Shown one piece after another: positions 7,254-14,494 of a stretch of 17,635 bases of DNA. The notes under the pieces were generated by a model. The model was not told where the DNA came from. It searched no databases and saw only the letters and a program-made list of their open reading frames with translations. The DNA comes from an uncultured Gemmatimonadota bacterium (GTDB lineage: Bacteria; Gemmatimonadota; Gemmatimonadetes; Gemmatimonadales; Gemmatimonadaceae). Each line of letters starts with the position of its first letter. The stretch's first letter is position 1. A program made the position numbers and the translations under genes. The stretch spans positions 1-17,635 of the forward strand of contig CAMPKM010000014.1 of NCBI GenBank assembly GCA_946887155.1, given 5' to 3'.

Positions 7254-8467
7254 TGGGCGCTGCCCCGCGCTCCCTTCGTGTGCTGGTGGTGCACGACTAT
7301 GCCATCCTCGCTGGTGGCGCCGAACGCATCAGCATCGACCTGCGTGATGAGTTGCGAAGCCGCGGCCATGACGCGCGGCTGTTCTCCAGCACCGCGCGGT
7401 CGTTCCCACTGCCCGATCACGCGGACTACTCATGCTACGGATCCAATGGCTGGCCGCGGCCGTTCCTGCAGGTCGCCAATCCCTCGGCCGTTCGCTTGCT
7501 GCGGCGCGTCCTGCGGGAGTTCGATCCGGACGTCGTCCACGTCAGAATGTTCCTCACGCAGTTGTCGCCGCGGATCCTGCCCCTGCTCGAGAATCGCCGC
7601 GCACTCCTGCACGTCGGGAACCACCAGACGATCTGCCCGCTCGACACGAAGGTGCTGCCCGACGGAACAGCATGCACGTACCGCGCTGGTATCGAATGTT
7701 ACCGGCAAGGGTGCGTGTCGGTGGCCGGGCTGCTGCGCACCGGCATGACGCTGCCGTCATGGCGCAAGCACCGGCACGTGTTCGGACGCATAGTGGCCAA
7801 CAGTCATGCGCTGGCGGAAACACTGCGCGCCGATGGCGTACCCGTCGATGGCGTGGTATGGAACGGGACGCGACCGGCACCGGCCCGGCCCCCGCTGCGC
7901 GGGCCCCCGACGGTCGCTTTCGCCGGGCGGCTCATGCCGCTCAAGGGTGTGGACGTGCTGCTCAACGCGATGACCGTGGTCGCGCAGCACGTGCCTGACG
8001 CGCGGCTGCTGCTCGTCGGCAATGGACCGGATCGGCCGCGGCTGGAGGCGCTCGTGCGCGACCTCGGCCTCGGTTCGCGCGTTGCGATGCATCCGCACGT
8101 GACGCGCGAGGTGCTCGACGATTTGTTAGGCAGCGCCTGGGTCGTCGCCCAGCCGTCGCGCTATCGCGAACCGTTCGCGAACATCACCGCCGAAACAATG
8201 ATGCGCGGTACCGCGCTGGTTGCCACGCGGAGCGGGGGGACGCCGGAAATCGTGAGCGACGGCGAGAACGGATTCCTGGTGACGCCCGGCAGCGCCGCGG
8301 ACCTGGCCGACAAACTCGTCGCGGTGTTGACCGACTGCGAACGCGCCGAGCGCATGGGTGCGGCCGGCCGCGAGATCGCCATCCGTGAGCTCACGACCGG
8401 CCGAATGGTCGAGCAGTTCGAGCGCATCTATCACGAATTGGTTGCGGTCCCGGATTCGCCGGCATAG
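7253..8467 (+). CDS. Family 4 glycosyltransferase (GT-B, retaining)
   Basis: This encodes 404 residues, a normal length for GT4. The N-terminal Rossmann domain reads RVLVVHDYAILAGGAERISI (9-28), with the GGAER acceptor-loop motif, then DPDVVHVRMFLTQLSP. The C-terminal domain begins PTVAFAGRLMPLKGVDVLLN and contains LLLVGNGPDRPRLE. It also carries the donor-binding E306-x7-E314 in REPFANITAE, followed by TALVATRSGGTPEIVSDGEN and GFLVTPGSAADLADKL. Between the domains is a cysteine-containing insertion with C128, C141, C149 and C154 (CPLD...TAC...ECYRQGC). This pattern recurs in part of the GT4 family and might bind metal or stabilise the fold. ATG overlaps the upstream stop by one base. Its last 37 bases overlap the 3' end of the convergent GT2 gene. 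It is the last gene of the rightward operon, and no terminator follows. Confidence 0.93.
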   Translation: MGAAPRSLRVLVVHDYAILAGGAERISIDLRDELRSRGHDARLFSSTARSFPLPDHADYSCYGSNGWPRPFLQVANPSAVRLLRRVLREFDPDVVHVRMFLTQLSPRILPLLENRRALLHVGNHQTICPLDTKVLPDGTACTYRAGIECYRQGCVSVAGLLRTGMTLPSWRKHRHVFGRIVANSHALAETLRADGVPVDGVVWNGTRPAPARPPLRGPPTVAFAGRLMPLKGVDVLLNAMTVVAQHVPDARLLLVGNGPDRPRLEALVRDLGLGSRVAMHPHVTREVLDDLLGSAWVVAQPSRYREPFANITAETMMRGTALVATRSGGTPEIVSDGENGFLVTPGSAADLADKLVAVLTDCERAERMGAAGREIAIRELTTGRMVEQFERIYHELVAVPDSPA

Positions 8468-9312
8468 GTATTGCGCCAGGCGCGCGGCTGCCAGCCGAGT
8501 TTGAGGCAGATCCACCGATGCAGCCGGTTGCGGTAGAGGCATTGTCGCAGGTAGCCGCGTTTGGCCTGCCTGACGCGACGGTGGATGTTGATCCGGCTCA
8601 CACCATGTTTCGACAGGATGTGTCGCAGGTCGCGGAGGTGGACGCTGCGAGGGTGATGTGTCGTGTTGCGGAAACCGTCGCGGTGATCGCGGTAGATGTA
8701 CAGCGGTTCATGAATCGCCCGCAGCACCGCTCCCTTCTCCGCCATGGTCCACGGAAAGTCGTAGTCGTCGGGGCCGGCGGTGGTGAGTGTTTCATCCATG
8801 CCGCCGACCGCGATGCCTTTGGCGCGGCGCCAGCATATCAGGTGCTTCACCTGCGACTTCCAGATGAACCCTTCGATCGTCACCTGGTCCGACGGCATCA
8901 TGACGCCACTGAGCGCGTTCCCGTCCCGGTCTATGGCTCGGCGGCCGCTGTGGAACAGGTCGACCTCCGGGTGCCGGGCGATCTCCTCGCGCAACCGCTC
9001 GACCGCGTTCGGCGCCCAGAGGTCGTCGCCGAGCAGGATGGCGATAAAGTCGGTGTCAGCCACCCGCATGCCCTTGTTGAATGCTCCCGCGTGGCGGTGG
9101 CCCTCGTTAGGCACGAGGGACACGCGCTCGTCGGCGAGCCACTCTGCCAGGTGCCCCCGGAACGCGTCCAGGTCAGCCGGCTCGACGATCACCACCAGCC
9201 GCCAGGCGGGCGACGTCTGACCAAACATCGAGTCGATGGCTTCGCGGAGGAACGCTCGATGAAAGTGCTTGAGCGGGAGCAGCGCCGTAATCGCGGTCGG
9301 ATCGGCGTGCAT
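8431..9312 (-). CDS. Family 2 glycosyltransferase, paralogue of the gene at 1319-2167
   Basis: This encodes 293 residues. It has a GT-A fold with TAITALLPLKHFHRAFLREA at the N-terminus and the acidic pair D96-D97 in ILLGDDLWAP. It continues with LFHSGRRAIDRDG, QVKHLICWRRAKGIAVGG, GPDDYDFPWTMAEKGA and LYIYRDHRDGF. The C-terminal basic block RQAKRGYLRQCLYRNRLHRW is nearly the same as in the paralogue. ATG at 9312 shares one base with the stop of the deacetylase-like gene upstream (TGATG). It is the last gene of the leftward ligase/ACP/GNAT/deacetylase operon and runs 37 bases into the 3' end of the convergent GT4 gene. The conserved HFH at the N-terminus replaces the usual 'YN' after the first strand, a shared quirk of the pair. 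The sugar transferred cannot be read from the sequence. Confidence 0.87.
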   Translation of the reverse strand: MHADPTAITALLPLKHFHRAFLREAIDSMFGQTSPAWRLVVIVEPADLDAFRGHLAEWLADERVSLVPNEGHRHAGAFNKGMRVADTDFIAILLGDDLWAPNAVERLREEIARHPEVDLFHSGRRAIDRDGNALSGVMMPSDQVTIEGFIWKSQVKHLICWRRAKGIAVGGMDETLTTAGPDDYDFPWTMAEKGAVLRAIHEPLYIYRDHRDGFRNTTHHPRSVHLRDLRHILSKHGVSRINIHRRVRQAKRGYLRQCLYRNRLHRWICLKLGWQPRAWRNTYAGESGTATNS

Positions 9313-10766
9313 CAGACGGCAGCGGCGAGGAAGAGTTCGTCGGCCACTTCATCCAACGTGCGCAGCGATCCAGTGCCGCCGAGGTCGTCCAGCAGCGCGC
9401 GATAGTGAGGCAACCAGTGCCGCCCATAGCAATCGTGAAGGCCGACAGCCGTGAACCCGGCCGATGCCATCCCGAGGACGCGGCGGCGCCACGACGGAAA
9501 ATTGAGCTGCCTCGCGTGCAACGGGAAATCGTCGATGTGGATCGGGATCCTCGCCACGCGGTTGCCCATCCGTGGCACGGCGAAGCCTAACGATGACGTG
9601 GAGCTCGCCAGCCATTCGAAGTTGTACCGGCCGAGTGTGTCGTCGGTCAGTTCCGGCGTCAACTCCGACTGCGGCGGCCGGTACCCCTTGAGCCGATAAT
9701 CGACCGAGCGACACCGGCCAACCTGCGGGCCCGAGGTGTGATCGTGCGAGTGAAATCCCAGCGCGTGTCCGCCCTCGGCCGTGCCACGCCATTGGCCAGC
9801 TTCGAGCTCGATGCGGTCGCGGAGGTCTCGCATCAGCGTCCCGACGACCACGTACGTCGCGCGTACGCCGGCGGCGCGTTCGATGTCGAGCATCGCGGTC
9901 AAGGACGCGTCACTCGCTTCGTCGACATCGGACACGAAAGCCGGGTCGCCGCCGGCATGTCCGAGTCCACGCTCGATGTCGTGCACCAGGCAAATGGTGC
10001 GGAGACGGCGAAGCGTGGTGACTCGCCGCTCCGGCGCGACGACGTGCCCGGCGTTGGCTCGCACGTCGATGCACCACCAACCGTCCGTTTCCCGGGCGCG
10101 GAAGTGATGGTGGACCGCGCGGTCGTAGACACGTTCGAACAACGGTGGCTGGACCGTGCGCTTTCGGTCGGTGAAACGCATCATGAGGCGCGACGTCGGC
10201 ACTCGAACCTCGCGGCATCCGCGGAGCACGGCGAAATGCACGATGGCGTTGAGCAGCAGGTGATGCCATCCCTGGAACACTTTCTCCACGCGCGTCTTGT
10301 GCTGTCGCCGTCGGGAGATCCGCTGCACCAGGTCCGACTGGTGCGCCATCGTGTAGAGCACCGAGCCCCGGATCGCCATGGACGCACTGGCCACCTGTCC
10401 CGGCTCGTGAAAGTGCTGCTGGTGCCAGAGCAGGTCGCGGTCGAAAAAGGCGTTTCGCGGGAACTCGTCGATCGCCGGTGATGTGGCGTGAACGACAACC
10501 TGCCAAAGGGAGGGCAGGTCCGCCTGGCCAGTCATCTTCTGCGAAAGGAAAACTCCGTCCGGTCCACACTTCGGCAGATACCGGACCCGGTGCGGAAAGA
10601 AATCCCGTTCGCGGTAGCCCGCGCCCACGAATCGATCCCGGAAGTGTGGGGGGACGTCGTGGCTCACGCACGACATTTCCGTGGCCCACTCGACGACGGG
10701 CGGCAACGCCGGCCGACGGACGTTGCGCAGCCACCTGGTGAACCGGCCGGTGATGAGCGCCTTCAA
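9312..10766 (-). CDS. NodB-type polysaccharide deacetylase-like protein with unrecognised N-terminal half
   Basis: About 484 residues if it begins at TTG 10766, which overlaps the GNAT stop by 4 bases (TTGA). ATG at 10676 is a shorter alternative, and GTG at 10838 would overlap the neighbour by 76 bases. The C-terminal half carries the carbohydrate esterase 4 / NodB motif series. Motif 1 is CLVHDIERG (H262, D263, E265); motif 2 is GFHSHDHTSG (H339, H341, H343); motif 3 is KGYRPPQSELTPE (R363); motif 4 is IDDFPLH (D413, H417); motif 5 is GLHDCYGRHW (H444). The metal-binding Asp and His residues are present, so it may be an active metal-dependent hydrolase. The N-terminal 250 residues (with GWHHLLLNAIVHFAVLRGC and EVRVPTSRLMMRFTD) match nothing I recognise. 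No signal peptide is visible, so it may act in the cytoplasm on a precursor. Removal of an acetyl group would free an amine for the neighbouring acyltransferase (inference). Confidence 0.78.
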   Translation of the reverse strand: MKALITGRFTRWLRNVRRPALPPVVEWATEMSCVSHDVPPHFRDRFVGAGYRERDFFPHRVRYLPKCGPDGVFLSQKMTGQADLPSLWQVVVHATSPAIDEFPRNAFFDRDLLWHQQHFHEPGQVASASMAIRGSVLYTMAHQSDLVQRISRRRQHKTRVEKVFQGWHHLLLNAIVHFAVLRGCREVRVPTSRLMMRFTDRKRTVQPPLFERVYDRAVHHHFRARETDGWWCIDVRANAGHVVAPERRVTTLRRLRTICLVHDIERGLGHAGGDPAFVSDVDEASDASLTAMLDIERAAGVRATYVVVGTLMRDLRDRIELEAGQWRGTAEGGHALGFHSHDHTSGPQVGRCRSVDYRLKGYRPPQSELTPELTDDTLGRYNFEWLASSTSSLGFAVPRMGNRVARIPIHIDDFPLHARQLNFPSWRRRVLGMASAGFTAVGLHDCYGRHWLPHYRALLDDLGGTGSLRTLDEVADELFLAAAV

Positions 10767-11848
10767 CTTCCGTCGCCGTACGCCTGACGCAGGTCCCAGT
10801 TGCCGGGTTCGCGCACATCCCGACCCGCCAGCCGCCACGACATCTCCGACGGCGCCGTCTGGTTAGGCAGCATCATCACGGTGGGAAAGGACTCGGCCAT
10901 GCTCCTGACGGGGACGTCGGTGAACCCGCAACGGACGAGCTCTGCCTCGGGTATATCGGCCAGGCTTGCGCGCCAGCAGGCGACGCGCCGGAGGCCGAAT
11001 TCCGTGAGGGCCAGGTCGAGCAACGGGACCAGGGCCTTCGCGTCGCCCGCTGAATCCACGATCTTGACCTGGTCATTGTCTCCCGTGCGCCTGGCCTGCA
11101 GGACGAGATAGGCGTCGATTGCCGTGCCGGACTGGTGGAAGAAGAACCGGAAGTCTGCCCTCGGGTGCCGAAAGCGCCAACCGAAGAACGCTTCGTCGCG
11201 CACGTGCCGGATCCGGCCGTCATGCCCCCGCTGCCTGACGAGTGCCGCCATCTCCGGCGGCCGAGGCGTGGCTGACAACTCAATCGACGCACTGAGCTTC
11301 GTCCCCCGTTGCAGATGGTCGTCGATTTCGTGGAACGGACCCTTCCCGGTCACGTTCGCCTTCGACTTGTCTTTCATCACACGATCCAGCAGTCCCTTCG
11401 GCCGCTCCCACCGAAGCTGCCTGACCGGACCGATATCCCGCCATCCCAGGGAAAGCCCGGCCAGGCGGGTCGGAGCGCCCGCGCTGAGGTTGAAGAAGAA
11501 CGGCGACGGCGCGTTCGATTCGTCCTCGACGACGCGACGCATCAATTGCGTGATGACTCCACGGTCCCGATGCTCCGGCTTGATGACCAGGTCACCGGCA
11601 CAGGGGATATCGAACGTGTCCGTCGGCGATCCAGCTTCCCACCGGCTTCCAAAGAAGCCGCGCATACCGATCAGCGTCCCGTCCTGCAGAACGAGGTAGA
11701 GTTTCGGCGTGCGCTGCCAGGGATTTGTTTCGTACTTCCACTCGAAGTACCGGTCGTTCAGCTCGAGCTCCGGCCCCCACAGCAGAACCTGCAGGTCGAG
11801 TACCGCATCGCGGAAGCGCGGCTCGTATCGAAGGACTTCGTACGTCAC
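10763..11848 (-). CDS. Two-lobed GNAT-family N-acyltransferase
   Basis: This encodes 361 residues from GTG at 11848, fixed by a 4-base GTGA overlap with the acyl carrier gene. The first lobe has NDRYFEWKYETNPW (W37), LYLVLQDGTLIGMRGFF, and the GNAT acyl-CoA/pantetheine loop in AGDLVIKPEHRDRGVITQLM (H93-V98, variant of Q/R-x-x-G-x-G/A). The second lobe begins again with RDEAFFGWRFRHPRADFRFF (W224), followed by GTAIDAYLVLQ and VKIVDSAGDAKALVPLLDLA. This repeats the first lobe's order, so the protein is an internal duplication. Only the first lobe shows the pantetheine-binding loop clearly, so the second may be structural. GNAT enzymes of this length with an 'FxWKYxxNP' motif are frequent in glycan clusters. 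The adjoining carrier protein suggests an acyl-ACP donor rather than acyl-CoA. The acceptor is probably an amino sugar or its carrier (inference). Confidence 0.82.
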   Translation of the reverse strand: MTYEVLRYEPRFRDAVLDLQVLLWGPELELNDRYFEWKYETNPWQRTPKLYLVLQDGTLIGMRGFFGSRWEAGSPTDTFDIPCAGDLVIKPEHRDRGVITQLMRRVVEDESNAPSPFFFNLSAGAPTRLAGLSLGWRDIGPVRQLRWERPKGLLDRVMKDKSKANVTGKGPFHEIDDHLQRGTKLSASIELSATPRPPEMAALVRQRGHDGRIRHVRDEAFFGWRFRHPRADFRFFFHQSGTAIDAYLVLQARRTGDNDQVKIVDSAGDAKALVPLLDLALTEFGLRRVACWRASLADIPEAELVRCGFTDVPVRSMAESFPTVMMLPNQTAPSEMSWRLAGRDVREPGNWDLRQAYGDGS

Positions 11849-12105
11849 GCGCCGCGGTGCCTGTCGATGAACCGCGCGACATCCGCGATCACAGTCCACT
11901 CTTCACGCAGGTTGAACGTGACCGGATCGAGCGGTTGGCCCGTTTGCTCCTCGACGAACAGGATGAGGTGCACGATCGACAACGAGTCGAGCAAACCGGT
12001 GCCGAAGAGTGGCGTGTCGGCGGAAAGCGCGGGCGTATCCGGCGGAAGCACGTTCCGCAGGAACTCGACGACCTGCCCTGCCGTGGATGTTCGCGCCTCG
12101 GTCAT
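11845..12105 (-). CDS. Stand-alone acyl carrier protein
   Basis: This encodes 86 residues, the normal length for a discrete ACP. The phosphopantetheine site is Ser41 in LFGTGLLDSLSIVHLILFVE, matching the D-S-L consensus at the start of helix 2. The rest is acidic to neutral with the expected helix spacing. ATG at 12105 overlaps the stop of the ligase gene by 4 bases (ATGA), and the GNAT gene starts 4 bases before its own stop, so all three should be made together. It presumably carries the acid activated by the ligase as a thioester and presents it to the GNAT. It is clearly not the housekeeping fatty-acid ACP: there are no fab genes around it, and the surrounding enzymes are glycan-related. 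A peptidyl-carrier role with an amino acid substrate is an alternative. Confidence 0.93.
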   Translation of the reverse strand: MTEARTSTAGQVVEFLRNVLPPDTPALSADTPLFGTGLLDSLSIVHLILFVEEQTGQPLDPVTFNLREEWTVIADVARFIDRHRGA

Positions 12106-13679
12106 GCCGCGGATCCGAAAATCCGACGCCAGTCGATCTGCGGCAGGCTGGCGCAGTGGGTTCCGATCAGCTCGCGGTTGATCTTGCCGCGCGCGGTGCG
12201 AGGCAGCGCCTCCACGAGGTACCAGCGCACCGGCATCTGGTGTTTCGCGAGTCGTTCGCCCGCGTGGCGATACATGGCCAGCAACCGCACGTCCGTCGCG
12301 TCCGGCATGACGATCGCCACGCCGATGTTTTCGCCGTAGACCGGATCGCCTTCGTAGGCAAAGGCGCAGACGTCATTCACGCCTTCGGCGGTGTCGAGCA
12401 CCGCGTCGATGTCGGCCGGGAAGACCTTCATGCCGCCCTTGTTGATTTCATCGCGCTCGCGCCCACGCAGCACCAGGTGACCCTCATCCGTCATGACGCC
12501 GATGTCGCCGGTGAAGAACCAGCCGTCGGCAACGACCTTTCGCGTCAGGTCATCGCGCCGGAAATATCCCTGCATCAACGCCGGTGTGTTGACCCAGACG
12601 TAACCGGGTTCGCCCGGTGCGCAGACCTCGTCGAAGGCCGGCCTGGGATTGGCTTCCGGCGAACGCAGGACGGCCAAGGTCGACCCCCAGCCGATTCCCA
12701 CCAGCCCGTCGGCCGGCGTCAGGCCCGGTTGACTCGTTCCGCACAGCCAGCTCGCGGTCTCCGTGATGCCGTACGCGTTCCAGACCTCGCGCGCCCCCGT
12801 CCACGATTGCACCTGCTGCCACATCGCGGCCGACAAGGGTGCGGACCCGCAGGACACGCGTTCGAGTGTGCCGCGTGTCGGCGGTCGCGCCGTCCGCAAC
12901 GCGAGACGCCAGACCGCGGGCACGGAAGACAAGAACGTGATCCCGTGTTCGTCGACGAGAGACCCGAGCTGAGTGACGATGTCCGGACGGAAGGGCGGCA
13001 GGACGAACAGGTCACAACCGGACAACCAGGGGAACAGCGCGTTGCACACGAGGCCATGACCAAAATGCGTCGGCAGCAACAGCAGCGTTTTCCGGTAACG
13101 TTCGGTGCCGACTGCCTGACGAAGCGACATCCAGCGCGCGCGCAGTCCGCGATGGGTGTGCACGACGCCCTTTGGGTCGCCCGTAGTGCCCGACGTAAAC
13201 ATGATCGTGGCCAATCCATCGAGTGACAGTCGCGAATCCGCCGGCGGCGCGTCAGGCACTCCTGAGCGTGACAGAACTTCTCTGGTGTCCACGATTCGGG
13301 TCGCGAGCGCCTCCAGCGAGGGAACGACCGACGGATCAGGCGTATCGATCCAGAGAGAAAAGCGGGGGCCGGCGACAGTCGCGAGGTTGCCCACCTCGAA
13401 TGCCGTCAGACGCGGGTCGATCGGGACGACGCAACCACCGAGCTGCCAGACCGCGACGAGATCCGCAAAGAACTCGAGGCAGTTCCCATGATGGATGAAG
13501 ACGACGTCACCAGGTCTGAGCCCGAGGTAGGCATACGCAGCCAATCGGCGGGTGACCTCGACGTTAATGTCGTCCGGATCCCACCGCCGTCCTGTCAGCG
13601 GTTCGATCAAAGATCCAACGCGATGGGAGAAAAGCACCTGGGCGGGGTGAGTGTGGGTCCAAGATATGGCGAAATCCAT
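12102..13679 (-). CDS. Class I adenylate-forming acyl (or aminoacyl) ligase
   Basis: This encodes 525 residues from ATG at 13679. An in-frame extension to 13922 would add 81 Arg/Cys-rich residues with no family match and would run across the divergent DUF998 gene. Adenylation motifs are all present: the A3 phosphate loop TSGTTGDPKG (162-171), the A5 block NAYGITETASW, the A7 block WFFTGDIGVM, and A8 with its hinge in LRGRERDEINKGGMKVFP. The catalytic A10 lysine is K499 in LPRTARGKINRELI. Such enzymes make acyl-AMP from ATP and a carboxylic acid and pass the acyl group to CoA or a carrier protein. The ACP gene overlaps its stop by 4 bases, so the carrier is the likely acceptor. The acid is not predictable by eye: fatty, hydroxy, aryl and amino acids are all possible. 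It is the first gene of the leftward operon. Confidence 0.93.
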   Translation of the reverse strand: MDFAISWTHTHPAQVLFSHRVGSLIEPLTGRRWDPDDINVEVTRRLAAYAYLGLRPGDVVFIHHGNCLEFFADLVAVWQLGGCVVPIDPRLTAFEVGNLATVAGPRFSLWIDTPDPSVVPSLEALATRIVDTREVLSRSGVPDAPPADSRLSLDGLATIMFTSGTTGDPKGVVHTHRGLRARWMSLRQAVGTERYRKTLLLLPTHFGHGLVCNALFPWLSGCDLFVLPPFRPDIVTQLGSLVDEHGITFLSSVPAVWRLALRTARPPTRGTLERVSCGSAPLSAAMWQQVQSWTGAREVWNAYGITETASWLCGTSQPGLTPADGLVGIGWGSTLAVLRSPEANPRPAFDEVCAPGEPGYVWVNTPALMQGYFRRDDLTRKVVADGWFFTGDIGVMTDEGHLVLRGRERDEINKGGMKVFPADIDAVLDTAEGVNDVCAFAYEGDPVYGENIGVAIVMPDATDVRLLAMYRHAGERLAKHQMPVRWYLVEALPRTARGKINRELIGTHCASLPQIDWRRIFGSAA

Positions 13680-13766
13680 GCCGCCGGGGGACCGCCACAA
13701 CTCCAGCCTTCGCCTGGCACCGGTTCGCCGTCTGGCTACGCCACGATTTGGACGTACGATCCCTGC
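13680..13766. promoter_or_regulatory. Short divergent promoter region between ligase operon and DUF998 gene
   Basis: Only 87 bases separate the two ATG codons, so promoters for both directions must be compact or lie inside coding sequence. On the plus strand TACGAT (13755-13760) resembles a -10 box and stands just 6 bases before the ATG at 13767. If used, the DUF998 transcript would be leaderless or nearly so. No convincing -35 box is seen, and neither gene has a strong Shine-Dalgarno (GGCGG before the ligase ATG is the best). Confidence 0.35.
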
Positions 13767-14399
13767 ATGCGAATCCCCCAACTGGCCGGACCGACAGCAC
13801 TTGTGTTGACGCTGCAGTTCTTTCTTGTGCAGGGGATCGTGCAGGCAGCGTGGACTACGCCATTCAGCCTGGCGCACAACATGATCAGCGACCTCGCGCG
13901 CGAAACGTGCGGACCGTTGCATCGCGCGCCGGGAATCGACGTCGCCTGCTCACCGTGGCACGCGTTGATGAACGCATCGATCATCGTGAACGGATTCCTG
14001 ATTCCCGCCGGTCTCTGGCTCACACGGCGTTCGTGGCCGGAGGGCAAGGCGATGGCGCTTTCGCTCCTGATGATTGCCGCGACCGCACCGGGACACGTAG
14101 TCGTTGGACTCTGGCCTTCGGACACGGGGCCCACCATGCACGTCGTTGGCGCGGGGAGCATCCTCGCGCTGGGGAATCCGGGAATGGTGGTCGCCGGTCT
14201 CGCGATGTGGCCCGCGCAACGCGCGCGGTCAATCGTGTCCCTCGTGCTCGGCCTGGCCGGTCTATTTGGCACATTGCTGTTCCTGAATGACACCGGACTC
14301 GGCATTGGACTCGGCGGCATGGAACGCGTGGCGTTCTATCCGCTGACGCTCTGGTGCGGCATTCAGGGACTCATGCTGCTCAAACGCCGCGAACCGTAG
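13767..14399 (+). CDS. DUF998-like integral membrane protein
   Basis: This encodes 210 residues. About six hydrophobic segments are visible, beginning with ALVLTLQFFLVQGIVQAAW (11-29) and then ASIIVNGFLIPAGLWL (70-85). Further segments are near MALSLLMIAA, SILALGNPGMVVAGLAMW, IVSLVLGLAGLFGTLLFL and the C-terminal YPLTLWCGIQGLMLL. The loop after the first helix reads HNMISDLARETCG, with C48, and later CSPWHALMNAS (61-71, starting at C61). This 'NxISDLG/A...CG ... CSPxHxLMNAS' pattern is that of the DUF998 family, whose function is not established. ATG at 13767 is chosen because translation upstream of it gives a long hydrophilic extension unlike the family and overlapping the ligase gene. It is transcribed away from the glycan operon and may be unrelated to it. 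Confidence 0.8.
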   Translation: MRIPQLAGPTALVLTLQFFLVQGIVQAAWTTPFSLAHNMISDLARETCGPLHRAPGIDVACSPWHALMNASIIVNGFLIPAGLWLTRRSWPEGKAMALSLLMIAATAPGHVVVGLWPSDTGPTMHVVGAGSILALGNPGMVVAGLAMWPAQRARSIVSLVLGLAGLFGTLLFLNDTGLGIGLGGMERVAFYPLTLWCGIQGLMLLKRREP

Positions 14400-14494
14400 C
14401 GGACGCCGGGCATGCTGCTGCGCTCACGCTGCTTGCACGGTTGTGTTCGCATCCGGCACCGTCCAGTTCGCAGCGCGGGTCCGATGCCTAACGT

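Noticed and set aside
6089..7420. Minus-strand open frame of 443 codons
   Set aside because: It lies antisense to three well-supported glycosyltransferase genes, and the protein is low-complexity in Arg and Ser with no motif.
8518..9405. Plus-strand open frame of 295 codons
   Set aside because: It is a mirror of the GT2 gene at 8431-9312, which has full family motifs; this frame has none.
12009..13226. Plus-strand open frame of 405 codons
   Set aside because: It is antisense to the adenylate-forming ligase, which has every expected motif.
9312..13679. Exosortase (PEP-CTERM) exopolysaccharide locus
   Set aside because: Ligase, ACP, deacetylase and AsnB genes recall such loci, but no exosortase, PEP-CTERM protein or chain-length gene is visible, so the label is not supported.
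13488..13766. 93-residue N-terminal extension of the DUF998-like protein
   Set aside because: It is hydrophilic and lies antisense to the ligase N-terminus. The family begins directly with a membrane helix, as it does from 13767.
13680..13922. 81-residue N-terminal extension of the ligase
   Set aside because: The extension is Arg/Cys-rich, unlike the family, and overlaps the divergent DUF998 gene. ATG at 13679 gives a normal N-terminus.
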